From Vanessa cardui (Eukaryota; Arthropoda; Insecta; Lepidoptera; Nymphalidae), in NCBI RefSeq assembly GCF_905220365.1, contig NC_061140.1, positions 2,172,501 to 2,236,500 on the forward strand: a stretch of DNA of 64,000 bases. Reading direction: 5' to 3'. Under the pieces are notes generated by a model. That model was not told the DNA's origin and ran no database searches. It saw only the letters and a program-made list of their open reading frames with translations. Shown one piece after another: positions 36,545-48,538 of the stretch (positions are counted from its first letter, which is position 1; every line of letters begins with the position of its first letter). Made by a program: the position numbers and the translations under genes.

Positions 36545-36612
36545 GACTGCCAGCGGGTTTGAACTAAGAATCAACGGTTAAAACATACGTCTTTTAATCA
36601 GTGCGTCATCAC
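36545..36612 (-). mobile_element. SINE A head fragment, diverged
   Basis: The phrase 'gggtttgaactaagaatcaa' followed by 'cggttaaaacatacg' and 'cagtgcgtcatc' matches the minus-strand head of family A. Confidence 0.45.
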
Positions 36613-36927
36613 AACATCAATGATTATTTTGAATACGGGACTTATTATTCATAAAAAACGACTTTAATTTTATATGTGAGTCACGATCTCAAATGTCGGT
36701 TTTCATTAGAAATTTTATATTCTTAAATTTTAATTTAACTTTCAAACCAATTGCAGTTCTCATCTTTGTTTTAATGTCATAATAACCGGTTTATCTTTTA
36801 CTGGACAGTATTAAATAAATAATGAGAAGAAAGTTAAAATGTCTCCTGAAAGGCCAATTATCAAGTTTTATAACGACCAATAAAATATTAGCACTTATAG
36901 CAAAAGGTATCTATAATATCTTAATAT

Positions 36928-36964
36928 CTTAGTTCCCAAGGTTGGTGATGCATTGGCGATATGG
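36928..36964 (-). repeat. Repeat C fragment
   Basis: Only 'cttagttcccaaggttggtg' plus 'atgcattggcgat' remains. Confidence 0.45.
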
Positions 36965-38150
36965 CGTTTGGCGTATGGATTCTTAAAGTGCCAATGTTTT
37001 TGGGGCCAATATCTATCAGGTCCAGGATTTTATAAGCAATAAAATGTTGATATTCGTACCTTTGAATAATGGATTCACGAATTATAAAAACGCCTTGAAT
37101 GTTTTTCTTAGTCAGGTGAGACTCCTTAGATAAGAAAAACATAGATTTATCTTTGATATATTTACAAATGTATTTACATGATGCGTTTTAAAAAACAAAA
37201 TACTATGATGTACCTACTTTAGTCCGGGGTATCATTGACCAGGTACTGAACTGAAGAAATATAATTAGGTTACATCACATCGAGTTTTAGTTACTTAAAC
37301 GTTACGAGGTCTAATAAGCTCCGTACTGGTATTATGATATTTTTCATACGAGGTCTTAAACGCGCCGTACCGCAGGAATGAATACAAAATAAAAATGATG
37401 CCACTGCCAACGTATTAATCTACATATATGGCAAGGTCGTATTTTATAAATTATTATTATATTATCTGTTGCGCTGTTAATATAAGCTGCATACGTTGTA
37501 ATCATTGATGCATCAACTTTTGCATCAAAACAGTGCAAAGTTAATCGTTCCAGTGACCTAAAGACGAACAAAAGTAAACAGTTACATTTTACACACCTTT
37601 GTTTTGTCACTAACATAACAAGACAATAGGATAACGGTGTCTGTTCACGCTCTGAAGAAAGCACACTGTAATTTAAGTACTGATGTATTTATAGATGCAC
37701 TTACTTAGACATGGTTATATATTAATTTGCATTGTTCCAATTTACGAATAACATATTTCCTTGTCATGCTACTCTATATTTGAATATAAAGCACCCCATT
37801 CAATGACTGAACTAAAAAAATTAAGCTATATAATATTAATTTTTACTCCTGGATATCTAGTAAGTTTAGTATAGGTTCATACTTCTGACTAATATGCAAC
37901 AGATATCAATAAAAAATGAATAGCTGTCTCACAAAATAATTATGTTAATCTATTCAAAACATTGCTCATTTTATATAGACGTAGTTTTCAATACTTTTTT
38001 TTTTTAAATATTTTTATATTGAATGTATATTTTAGTAATATTTTATTTATATAATTAGCGAGTACTTGTAGTCTTTTAAAAGTAATGACGCTTGCTGGGT
38101 TTACCTTAAGCTGCTATAATACATCCGCTTGTGTTTTATTTAAAACTAGA
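36965..38150. other. Intergenic, no gene accepted
   Basis: A 102-codon minus-strand frame spans 37664-37356 but shows no domain, signal or splice context. No repeat was recognised. Confidence 0.35.
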
Positions 38151-38760
38151 TGTCCATTATGATGACACAGCAATTTTTGAATTTCTAAAAAAAAAAATGT
38201 GCTGAAATGTACCCAGTATGTGCTATGACGTGCCGCTTGAAAAAAAAGATTTACTCAAAAAATATAATTTTTACGAGGAGATCCTTTTTTGCAAGACCTG
38301 TTAGCACAGCTACTTTACTTTATCGAATTTATTAAAATTGTGCCGTAATGTGCTCGACATGTGCTGTCATGTGCAGATGTAAATAAATAAAAATTTTTTT
38401 TTTGCAATTTTACAAGTAAAAATCAGATTTTCGAAAATATAACCTTTTTTTTGAAACAAGAATAGACGTGCTAAATTGTGCTCAGTATGTGGTATGATGT
38501 GCAGCTTGAAAAAAATATTCAAAAAATGCAATTTTTAAGAGGACGTCCTTTTCTATGTCCAGTTGGCTTCGCTACTTTACTTTAGCGAACTTATTAAAAA
38601 CTGTGTCGTAATGTGCTCGACATGTGCTGCCATGTGCAAATGTTTAAAAAAAGGTTTTTTAATAAATATCAATATCACAAAGAAAAAACAAAATTGACTT
38701 TTTTTAAGTCAACATTTTCGAAAGAGAATAGATGTGCCAAAATTTTCCCAGGATGTGCTA
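38151..38760 (+). repeat. Tandem array of family D, unit about 268 bp
   Basis: Equivalent points 'gtgctgaaatgt', 'gtgctaaattgt' and 'gtgccaaaattt' lie at 38199, 38468 and 38734, so the period is 266-269 bases. Each unit holds 'aatgtgctcgacatgtgctg' and 'tactttacttta'. The array starts with the left TIR of family D (7499-7907) and is cut in the third unit by a Helitron-like module. Confidence 0.8.
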
Positions 38761-38990
38761 CCCCGGCTTCGTACGGGCAATACTGATACTACAGAATTTA
38801 CTTATTCATGACATTATATTACAAAATTCTAAAATCTGATAAGTTTACTATATTTTCCACGTATTATATACAAAGACATTCCTCTCGATTCACTCTATCG
38901 ATTTCAAAATCCGCATCAAAAACCGATGCGTAATTTTCAAGATCTAAGCATACATAGGGTCAGACAGCGGAAAGCGACTTTGTTTTCCAT
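38761..38990 (-). mobile_element. Helitron-like module F, abutting the array
   Basis: It begins 'ccccggcttcgtacgggc' and ends 'gcgactttgttttcc'. The insertion point is at 'ggatgtgcta', inside the third unit of the D array. Confidence 0.6.
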
Positions 38991-38997
38991 ATACTAC

Positions 38998-39206
38998 TAT
39001 AGTACGACACAAATTAGATGTAGAATCGGAAAATGCAATGGAATGAAAATAAAACCGATTACTGCCGATTTACACAACCAATAGGCATAGCTCCCTATCG
39101 CGCCATTCGACGCTATTATATATTATATATTCGTATTCAATTCGGATGTGATGTGGTTTTATGAATTTTGCCGATGCGACATCTAAGTTGTGTCGTACTA
39201 TACTAT
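38998..39206. mobile_element. MITE of family E, copy 3 (short)
   Basis: Ends are 'tatagtacgacacaaatta' and 'taagttgtgtcgtactata'; these are inverted and near perfect. The interior is shorter than in copies 1 and 2. Confidence 0.8.
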
Positions 39207-39529
39207 AATAATACGTCAAAATGCAGATGTTACTTTCACGATATATATTCTGAGATATATTTAAAACTTATGGAACTGGTTCATCGAAATATCTCCTTTT
39301 CCTCCCGATTTGCACGGATATGTACCGTGACAGAAAACAGGGAGAAAGGTTTCAATAACAATGGCCCGAGTCTTAAATATCGGATGTGATCTCCGACAAG
39401 CTGGAACAGAAGTTGTGTAGAAACGAGTCAATCTTATTATCATTGTTCTGTAATTTAATTTCTATTAATCAAATCAATTTTATTCAAGTAAATTTTACAA
39501 AGTGTTTTTGATGTGTCGATATTTTTATT

Positions 39530-39705
39530 TGAAGACCTCCATGGTCGAGTGGCGTGCACAATGAAAACCGTTTCATGGGTACGCCGCTCCGAGGTCCCGG
39601 GTTCGATTCCCGGCCGAGTCAATGTAGATTATCATTATTTTTCTATGTTGTCTAGGGTCACAAATGATGTATGTTATGTTGTCTCATATTTATTTATTTA
39701 TATAT
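39530..39705 (+). mobile_element. SINE B with internal deletion
   Basis: The head has 'ccatggtcgagtgg' and a perfect B-box GGTTCGATTCC. About 50 bases of the body ('gtgtttgtggtgccgtcg' part) are missing. The end 'atgttgtctcatatttattt' is intact. Confidence 0.85.
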
Positions 39706-39954
39706 AATCGCAAAGCAGCCTACAGCGACAAGAATCGACAAGTAACTCGAATAGTTGCTCTTTTCAAATAAACAGATTTACAATACTGTTTTTATACAAT
39801 AATTAGTGTTCTGTGTTGGATCCCGAGCCTAAACCCAGGTGTTTTTTTTTTCTAAAAAGTTTTCTTTTATTGAATAATATGAGATTTTTATGAATTTGGT
39901 TAAACGGAAAGTAGGGGTTATTCCTATATCTTGTATTAATATATTCGGTTGGTA

Positions 39955-40130
39955 GCTTGGCTTATATACCATTATCAAATGATGAACCCTTTACATCACC
40001 AAATCGCCACCAACCTTGGGAGCTCTTATTCATAGTTAAACTGGCTCAGTCACCCCATAAAGCCGGAACAAAACAATGCTCATAATTACTATTTGGCGGT
40101 AGATCATTTGATGAGATAACCTACTCATTT
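39955..40130 (+). repeat. Repeat C, partial
   Basis: The words 'gccaccaaccttgggagct', 'gttaaactggctcagtcac' and 'ttggcggtagatcatttg' are in the same order as in the full copy. Confidence 0.65.
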
Positions 40131-40468
40131 ACAGTTAAAACAAAACCATAAGCAATTTCATAGCTTCCGTACTCTCGCTTTCATTTCAATATTTATGGAG
40201 AACGGACTAATTAGAAGTTTTCTATACAATACAGTATACCTACTATGTTGTATTCATTTCAGTACATTAATTAAATAATAGGATGTTTACAAATATTTCA
40301 TTTTATTTGATTATGCTAGCTGTAATGGAATCTATATTTTATATACCTGATAGTAAGACTTTTTTCAACACGTGGAAATACGAGGGTTAATATGTAGCAA
40401 GGTATTGTGCCTATATGACCAAATTACTTATACTACATATATAACATTTGAGTTGTAAAAAAAAAAAA

Positions 40469-40520
40469 GATGTGGCAGAGTTTCGTCTAATCTGATTGCA
40501 GGTTTCCTCACGATGTTTTA
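40469..40520 (-). mobile_element. SINE A internal fragment
   Basis: The phrases 'gatgtggcagagtttcg' and 'gcaggtttcctcacgatgtt' are typical family A body words. Confidence 0.55.
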
Positions 40521-41638
40521 TTGTACAAAACCAGTAACATACTTAATAAACTTTAACTAATTACAAGTTTTTATTTAAACGGTCAAAATATATCTGTTAT
40601 TAAAGTCAGTAACTTACAGTTTGTATGAATGTCTACCAAAACATTAAAAAAATGTGATATCTATGCCAGTGCTAGCTTATATATAAAAAAAATTACGATT
40701 CCAAACGCTTTGAATACCGAATGTATTCCATATTTAAATTTGAGCATATTTCATTAAAGGCGACTCTACACATTGTATATTCTAACACTTCAATGTAGGT
40801 GGAACTCTTGATGCAGAACCATTTTCACTGTTCCTCTTGTTTCTATGAAATGAAGGTCATGTATGCAAATCGTAGAAAAAATGAGAGCGCGGGAATTTAT
40901 TGCTATGTCATTATTTTATAACATTATAAAAAAAATATTTAAATTCAATTTTTGTATAAAAATGTATGCCAAATTATATTATTATTTTATAAGCGTTTGT
41001 ATAACGTGAAGTTGCTAAAAAATTGCTAATATTATGTTAGATATATAACCTAAAATTTTATTCATATCTACAATAATATGCAAAAAATAAAAATTAATAT
41101 ATTTCCATCGATATATTTAGATATTAAATCTTCATTAATTCCGAACCACGATGACACATGCAAATACACATTTTCTATAGTTAAACAAATTTCAACAACA
41201 GCAATTTCAAATTCAAGCGTTTATTCGATTTCATCGATACAATCCCAACCCTACCCGTTCTAACTGCGATCTAAATCGGTTGCACAAAACCGCGCAGTCG
41301 CGAGCCGTGAAACACCGCGAACTGCCGCTGGCAAACAATACAACAATTAGTTGACAACAAAAAAAACAATAGGTTAAAACATATAAAAAAAAACTTTTAT
41401 TAATTTAGCTAACTCAAATAAAAAATAATAATTTTTTATGGTAGCAAAATTTATGTCATGCTCACGAAAAATAAAATTTAAAAAAAAAACTTATCAAATT
41501 TGCGCGGGAAAAGAAAAATGTGTGATTTTTTTTATTGTGATTTTTTAACAGTTTTTTATTAAGTCTTAAATATGTTAACGTATGTGAGAGAATTTTTTTT
41601 AATGTTTTCAAGTAAGTTAGTGTAGTTAAACGATCGTG
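40521..41638. other. 5' flank of the orphan signal-peptide exon
   Basis: Mostly AT-rich. A short GC- and CpG-rich island at about 41266-41335 ('ccgcgcagtcgcgagccgtg') stands out some 300 bases before the ATG at 41639 and could be promoter-related. No TATA box is assigned. Confidence 0.35.
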
Positions 41639-41716
41639 ATGGATTGGAGACAAGTGCTTTTGGTGGTGACATTGTCATCGTTCATAGATGTCAGTGACCA
41701 GCTGTTTGGAAACGAT
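41639..41716 (+). CDS. Putative first exon of a secreted protein (signal peptide)
   Basis: The 26 codons encode MDWRQVLLVVTLSSFIDVSD and then QLFGND, followed by donor 'gtaagt' in phase 0. The hydrophobic core LLVVTLSSF is a good signal sequence. Its layout, a phase-0 signal-peptide exon before a long intron on the same strand, matches exon 1 of the metalloprotease gene, so a tandem paralogue is possible. No following exon was found up to 64000, so the rest of the gene is unseen and the function is unknown. Confidence 0.5.
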
Positions 41717-42340
41717 GTAAGTATTTGCGTTTTTTTTTTTTTAAATTCATTCAGGCATAATAGTTAGCATCATTAGCCGTTTTGTTATACTTTTTAAAAT
41801 AGATTTTCGTACAACTTTTGACGTTTGTTTCCGGAAATATATGAGTATTTGTAATGAAAGTTTTAAAATATATTAATTGTATTCTCTTATACAGAAACAT
41901 AAACAGTTTTTTAGAAGTTGTTGGATGAAATTATTTTTCTATAAATATCTTATTTTTATTTTATTACCTTGACATTTTACTATTCAAAAATTCTTAATAC
42001 GGCATAAGGTAATAAATAGTAGATATTTAAATGATTTAATTGTCAAGTAATTATTAAATTACTCTTATGTGTTTATAATTATACGATTATATATTAAAAT
42101 TTATTTTTTACGATCTAGAATGGAAATCATACTTACTTTCTATAAGTATTTAATAAAAATGGCCGGTTACAAACTTTTTTTTTTACTCTTAAACAGGTCA
42201 AACATCTAAATCGTTCTTTTTTTGGATACATTCGATAAAATAAGAGTTTGTTTACATTCCGACCGCAAACGATGCAAAGGTCATTGTTGGATTTTGAACT
42301 ATTTTTTTTTTTGATAATAAATTTCGTCATACCCATATAT
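41717..42340. other. AT-rich sequence after the orphan exon
   Basis: This would be intronic if the exon is real. No acceptor followed by a coding-like stretch was seen. Confidence 0.35.
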
Positions 42341-43922
42341 AAATAAAATTTTAACAAAAAGAAAAACCGACTTCAAACAAAACACTGTTTAAAACAAATA
42401 AAAGTGCACTAAAAATGATAAAAATAATTGCATATTTTACATATTTTTTAGAGTCCTCCTAGGTAAAATGAAATGAAAAATATTAGACTACTTAAAAGTC
42501 GATTTACGATTATATAATGTAGCTATAATTATTGGTATATTTGGAGCCGGTGTCAGCTACAGTGCCCTTGTCCCAACAATCAAAAGAAAGAAGCGATACG
42601 AGTCCCTTGATTGATCCAGTATATTATTGTGTAAAAGGTAATTTGTAAAAAACATATTTGTTAAAGTATTCTCGTATTGTTTTTGATAGATATACTGTAG
42701 GGTTTTATTGGCTGACACCGACTCCAAATATAACAATAATTATAACTACATTATATAATCGTAAATCGACTTTTAAGTAGTCTAATATTTTTCATTTCAT
42801 TTTACCTAGGAGGACTCTAAAAAATATGTAAAATATGCAATTATTTTTATCATTTTTAGTGCACTTTTATTTGTTTTAAACAGTGTTTTGTTTGAAGTCG
42901 GTTTTTCTTTTTGTTAAAATTTTATTTATTTTTTGATTTTAAGTGAAGCTGATGTTGACTAACTAATTTTTTTTAATATGGATAGATTAAGCGTTTCGTT
43001 TATATGAGTCAGAAACTACTTCGAGGACAATTTCAAAGGAAACTTGCCAATAAAGCAAAAATAGACTTTCGAAAATGCGGATTTAATACAGCAAGAAAAA
43101 CTTTGAAAAAGACCAACTATATTTCGTACATCATATGACATCACATCACATACACAGAATTTGATTAAAGATAGTAAGAAATTCTGCCCCATATCGCACC
43201 CTAACTGCGAGCCGTATAGGAGTTCCATCACTACATAGTATAAAACAAAGTCGCTTTCTCTGTCCCTATATCTTTAAATCTACGCAACGGATTTCGATGC
43301 GGTTTTTTTTAAAAGATAGTGTGATTCAAGGGGAAGGTTTGTGTATATAATACATGAACAATATAGTAAAGAAACACTGATAATTTTAGAAGTTTGCGAC
43401 GTGATGTCGTATATAAACAAATTCTGTAGTATATTTAGTATCAGTATTGCACCCGTGCGAAGCCGGGGTGGGTAGCTAGTTGATTATAATATTCGACTAT
43501 GATAATTACATAAACATAACCACATTACGGAAGGTGACTCAAATATCCAAATAACCTATAAATAAAAGATTCGACCGAGTATCGCTAACGTGCTCCTCAG
43601 AATTGTTCCGTTCCCTTCCGTTCCGTTACTTTGTCATGGATCCTGTGCTCAGAACCTTACCAAACTTTCACCAAATTACCCTTAAAGTATATATTTTATA
43701 ATAAAAAAAGAATTATCAAAATTGGTTAACGTGATTTTCAGTTATTCACCTATTTGTCGCGCATATGCATAATGCAAATTTAAGACTTATGTCGTTTTCA
43801 CATGGATACCATCATCGGAAAAAAAAATAAAAAAAATGGGACCCCACGGGAAGCACTACCTTTCAAACAAAAAAAAAATATCAAAATCGGTCCACCCCGT
43901 GAAAAGTTATGAGGTAACAAAG

Positions 43923-43959
<37 letters not shown>

Positions 43960-43999
43960 CGAATTGATAAACTCCTCCTTTTGGAAGTCGGTTGAAAAT
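42341..43999 (+). mobile_element. Composite foldback element, copy C
   Basis: Same order as copy A: arm (42341-42545), loop, inverted arm (42717-42933), spacer, Helitron-like module (43233-43482), right part with poly(A) run, and 'gaagtcggttgaaaata'. Both arms share copy-specific variants such as 'agtgcactaaaaatgat' and its complement. Loop orientation equals copy B and is opposite to copy A. No coding. Confidence 0.85.
43233..43482 (+). mobile_element. Helitron-like module F inside copy C
   Basis: Ends in 'cccgtgcgaagccggggtg' then 'ggtagctagtt'; the GC-rich hairpin and CTAG-T end are well kept. Confidence 0.6.
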
Positions 44000-44506
44000 A
44001 TACAGTAATAGTAGAACCGCTGCGTGCTTAACGTATAGAAAAAAAAAACGGGATGTCAATTTCATTTTTATACTATACTATTTATTTGAGAATTATAATG
44101 ACGACATAATGATAAAAAAAATTCAGATTATTATTTTAAAAATATTTCTGCCTGTTAGGCTCTCGTACAGACAGAAAATAATTTTGAACGCCGCTTTTAG
44201 TACAACAGATTATATATTTTAGTATAAATTAGTGACGTATATTTAATTAAAGTTAATGTAGAAATAAATATATTAATATAATAGTATAACAATATTAAAT
44301 ATATAGCATAATACAATGAGTATAGAAATAAAAAAAAACAATAATTTATGCTACACAATAAAAAGGTCGTTTTGCTTTTAATCCTTACTTAATATGCACA
44401 TTTAGAGAAAATATTGAAATATTTTATAAATAACAAAAAATGTTATGTCTCAGTGTTGTTCCCTGAGTCCGGTGAACATATTGTTACATCTACCTGTATC
44501 CGTATC
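44000..44506. other. AT-rich intergenic, nothing recognised
   Basis: A 76-codon frame from 43992 has no recognisable feature. No gene accepted. Confidence 0.35.
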
Positions 44507-44746
44507 CATAAATAAATAAATATGAGACAACATCACATACATTACTCTGATCCCAATGTAAGTAGCTGAAGCACTTGTGTTATGGAAATCAGAATTAACG
44601 ACGGTACCACAAACACCCAGACCCAAGACAACATAGAAAACTAATGGTAATCTACATCGACTCGGCCGGGAATCGAACCCGGGACCTCAGAGTGGCGTAC
44701 CCATGAAAACCGGTGTACACACCACTCGACCACGGAGGTCGTCAAT
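44507..44746 (-). mobile_element. SINE B, complete
   Basis: Minus-strand head with A-box and B-box (complement 'ggaatcgaaccc'), full body and an AAAT-rich tail at the left end. Confidence 0.9.
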
Positions 44747-44934
44747 CCATATATCGCAGGTTTAATCCAGGCAAAGACCATTCAACTTACATATATTTCA
44801 CATCACGTCACCACGTTTTCAGCACTCATTTACCCAGTCCAGAGCATCGTGGAATAAGCTCCAAGCGTTCTCTAGACTTTACAGGCTGTTGATGTTGTTG
44901 TTGTTCTCTCAACACTTGAAATTACTTTAAAGTA

Positions 44935-45229
44935 AAGTAACAGCCTGTAAATTTCCCACTGCTGGGCTAAGGCCTTCTCTCTCATTAACGAGAAGGTTTG
45001 GAACATATTCCACCACGCTGTTCCAATACGTGTTGCTGGTATGCACATGTGGCAGAATTTCGATGAAATTAGACACATGCAGGCTACCTCACGATGTTTT
45101 CCTTGACCGCCGAGCACGAGATGAATTATAAACACAAAATAAGCACATATTTATAGTGGTGCATGCCTGGTTTGAATCCGAAATCATCGGTTAAGATGCA
45201 CGCGTTCTAACAACTGGGCCATCTTAGCT
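44935..45229 (-). mobile_element. SINE A, complete
   Basis: Head, body and a tail of the 'aaagtaaagtaacagcctg' type. The head B-box is slightly changed (ggtttgaatccg). Confidence 0.88.
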
Positions 45230-45779
45230 CACTAACTATTATGCGACTTTATTACTAAACAAATCTTTTCACTATAAATACCTATTGACGATTTTATCAT
45301 TAAAAATACTATTATCAAGGTATCAACTACTGTTTATGTATTTATTTACATATTGTAAAAGTTACCCCACGAATTTATTGCTAAACATTTAAAATTAACA
45401 TATGTAGGTAACATTCAAAATGATATATCTACATTTAAGGTGTGAATTATTTTCGTTATTTATGTTACAAAACATTGACAGCCTAGATGTATATAATATT
45501 AGACGTTCTTGCCCCTAAAATATACCTATTTAACCTCTGTATGCTTTTGACAATGTAGATACTTTAAAAAATATCTATAGTATAGAACAATACAATTCAC
45601 ATGATCCTAAACGACCTTGCTCGCATTATATTGCCAAAAAAATCTTGACTTAAGCACTTTACAGACGATAAAGATACATACATTAAAGTTTGGCTTTGCA
45701 CAAGTAAAATAAGGATGTATAAAAAACGTTATATACCGGTAAATAGCAAAACTCTACTACTATTACTCTACTACTAGTA
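45230..45779. other. Intergenic, nothing recognised
   Basis: AT-rich, no gene or repeat seen. Confidence 0.35.
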
Positions 45780-45960
45780 TTATTGTGTTCCGGTATGTAG
45801 GGTGAGTGAGACAGTGAAGTATAGGCACAAGGGACATCTTAGTTCCCAAAGTTGGTGGCGCATTGGCGATCTAAGATGTGATATATTAATATTTCTTACA
45901 GAGTTACTATGTATGTGTGATGACTACTTACCATCAGGGGGACCATTTCCTAGTCAGCCA
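45780..45960 (-). repeat. Repeat C, partial
   Basis: Minus-strand order: 'gtgttccggtatgtagggtg', 'cttagttcccaaagttggtg', 'gcattggcgat', 'cttaccatcagggggacc'. Confidence 0.65.
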
Positions 45961-46564
45961 ACTTAAAATATATAAAAAACAAAAACAACACATATCGGTA
46001 TATTTATTGATACCGGCGGCTAATTATAGCTCCAGCTATGATGTTTCCCACACATTCAATAATGGTCATATTAAATATTTCCATTGTTAAAAACCATACG
46101 AAAAATCGTTTAATAACTTTCGAGTTTATAGTGAACACAGAGAGTCGAGAGGGCATATAATATTTTACAATAGGTTGTGTATTTTATATAAGTATACTTT
46201 ATGATACTAAGGCAATGTTAAAGTATCGTTGAGGTAAGAAAATTGTGATATATAAAACCTCTTTATATTGAAGTCCTCTCCTAATTCCTTATTCATCGAA
46301 ATGATCCTAATTAGGCGGTTTATATCTTAAATAAGATAAAAATATTTATTTCATCTTTGTATGTGATGTTCTATTTAATTATATGACAAGTGACTTTTTA
46401 TCTCAAAACAATAATAATATCTTCACAGTTTGTGACGTGCTTTAAGCTGTACAGATCTAAAATCAAGTTAAGAGTAACAGAAAATTTATAAGTATGTTGT
46501 GAAGAGGTCTGGCTGAATAATAATGGCTGCTTTTGATAAGAACGTTTTGGCCAATTTTATTTAT

Positions 46565-46613
46565 AAAAAATTTCCTTCTTACAGTATATGATACTGTAAG
46601 AAGGAAATTTTTT
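46565..46613. repeat. Perfect 23-bp hairpin with 3-base loop
   Basis: The left arm includes 'tttccttcttacagtat', the loop is ATG, and the right arm 'atactgtaagaaggaaa' is its exact complement, extended by A/T runs. It abuts the start of a full repeat C copy. Confidence 0.9.
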
Positions 46614-46629
46614 TTATTTTTTTTTATGG

Positions 46630-46905
46630 TATAGGTTGGCGACGAGCATATGTGCCACCTGATGGTAAGTGGTCACCATCGCCCATAGACAATGGCGCTG
46701 TAAGAAATATTAAGTATTCCTTACATCGTCAATGTGCCACCAACCTTGGGAGCTAAAATGTTATGTCCCTTGTGCCTGTAGTTACACTGGCTCACTCACC
46801 CTTCAGACCGGAACACAACAATACTGAGTGCTGTTATTTGGCGGTAGAATAATTGATGAGTAGGTGGTACCTACCCAGACGGGCTTGCACAAAGCCCTAC
46901 CACCA
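46630..46905 (+). repeat. Repeat C, full reference copy
   Basis: It runs from 'taggttggcgacgagcat' through 'gccaccaaccttgggagct', 'cctgtagttacactggctc', 'accggaacacaacaatactg' to 'cgggcttgcacaaagccct'. It is non-coding and recurs about a dozen times in this window. It may be the 3' part of a non-autonomous retroelement; its class is not determined. Confidence 0.75.
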
Positions 46906-46937
46906 TGTATCTATGTCTGGTAGCCCTAAGACCCTAC

Positions 46938-47206
46938 CACAACAACAACAGCCCGTAAATTTCCTTTTGCTGGGCTAAGGCAACCTCTTCGTTTGAGGAG
47001 AAGGTTTGGAACATATTTCTATGCGGGTTGGTGGAATACACATGTGGCAGAATTTCTATGAAATTAGACATATGCAGATTTCCACACGATAATTTTCTTC
47101 ACCGTCGCACAAATTAAGCACATTAATATTCAGTGGTGCTTGCCTGGTTTGAATCCGAAATCATCGGTTAAGATGCACGCATTCTAGCCATTGGGCCATC
47201 TCGGCT
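46938..47206 (-). mobile_element. SINE A, with body deletions
   Basis: A (GTT)n-type tail, body lacking the 'ccaccacgctgttcc' block and part of 'gagcacgagatgaattat', and an intact head. Confidence 0.85.
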
Positions 47207-47559
47207 CTAATACCTTAATGGCAACCTAAACTACAAAATTGGTAATACACAATATCCAATAATTTATAACATTTAACAATTTGTTAACAATTTCACAGAT
47301 ATTAGTTAAAACGTGCAAAGAATCACTAACAGACGTGTCATTGAACTTAGCATATAGATATTATATATAGACATGAACATATATATTTAAATGATAACGC
47401 CAAGGAATGTGTGAGGTTGACACCGCAAATCGCATTATCGAGTACAGTATAAAATAATCGTTAAGTGATAGACAGTTCGTGTATTAATTGTAATTTAAGA
47501 TGTTAGATGCCAGAATACTTAAGAGAGGAGCTATTGTTATATCAATGAATTCCCTAGCC

Positions 47560-47660
47560 ATGGAACTAACCAAAATAGACAAAAATATTGGTGCTTGGCG
47601 GTAGAATATATCATGAGTGGGTGGCCTACTTAGGCGGACTTGTATAAAGGCCTATCATAA
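47560..47660 (+). repeat. Repeat C, 3' fragment
   Basis: It contains 'ggtgcttggcggtagaat', 'gagtgggtggcctactta' and 'cggacttgtataaaggc'. Confidence 0.55.
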
Positions 47661-48261
47661 TTATTACTCAGACTTTATGATGATGTCCTTACGTCCAAGG
47701 TCCAGAGGTTATATAGCAATTAAATGAAAATGAATTCATTGGTTGACAGAAGTCAAGAAAATCCGATACAACCTGCAGGAGATAAAACATAAGACTGAGG
47801 AGATTACGTGGTTTCAAAACGGGACTTTTAACGCTGATCTGATACGATATTTTTATACTGACTGAACCCAGAATTTCAGCCCAGTACTTGTAAATCTAAA
47901 AATAATCACGCTGTACAATTAAATACACCAAAGAGATTATATTATATCAACTGAACAAGGAACTAATTATAAATTATAATTACATAATAAAATACATTAT
48001 CAAATTAATAAATGAAAACATAAACAATGATATTTAACAGTTTAATACAATAATGATAAGGAATGACCGAAAAAAATGTTATCAAATACATAAGTGTTCA
48101 GTGTCTCCTTAGCAACATAGCAGAAAACCGTAGGACGTATTCTTAAAGCGTAATGATTCTGGTCAAGATTTAGACAATTGAGAGAATGAAAACAGTTACG
48201 TCTGTTATAATATAAGATATTCTTTATTATACATAACTTGTGGCTCAATCATAACTTCATA
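47661..48261. other. Intergenic, nothing recognised
   Basis: No gene or repeat identified. Confidence 0.35.
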
Positions 48262-48310
48262 GTAAGGCTTTGTGCAAGCACGTTTGGGTACTAACTCACC
48301 ACATAAAATG
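48262..48310 (-). repeat. Repeat C, end fragment
   Basis: 'aaggctttgtgcaagcacg' is the complement of the repeat C end. Confidence 0.5.
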
Positions 48311-48319
48311 TTTTAAATA

Positions 48320-48538
48320 AATTAATTAATATTGGACAACATCACATACATTACTTTGATCCTAATGTAAGTAGGTATAGCACTTGTGTTATGGAAAAGT
48401 CAGAAGTAACGACGGTACAACAAACACCCATACCCAAGACAACATAGAAAACTAATGAACTTTTCTACATCGACTCGGCCGGGAATCGAACCCGGGACCT
48501 CAAAGCGGTGTACCGATAAAAACCGGCGTACATACTAT
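48320..48538 (-). mobile_element. SINE B, nearly complete
   Basis: Minus-strand copy with B-box (complement 'ggaatcgaaccc'); the A-box end is worn. Confidence 0.85.

Noticed and set aside
37356..37664. 102-codon minus-strand frame
   Set aside because: No recognised motif, no flanking splice or promoter signals, composition no different from noncoding flanks.
39570..39640. Apparent tRNA genes at the GGTTCGATTCC motifs
   Set aside because: The tRNA-like parts are heads of SINE B and SINE A; they lack proper acceptor stems and are followed by the repeat bodies.
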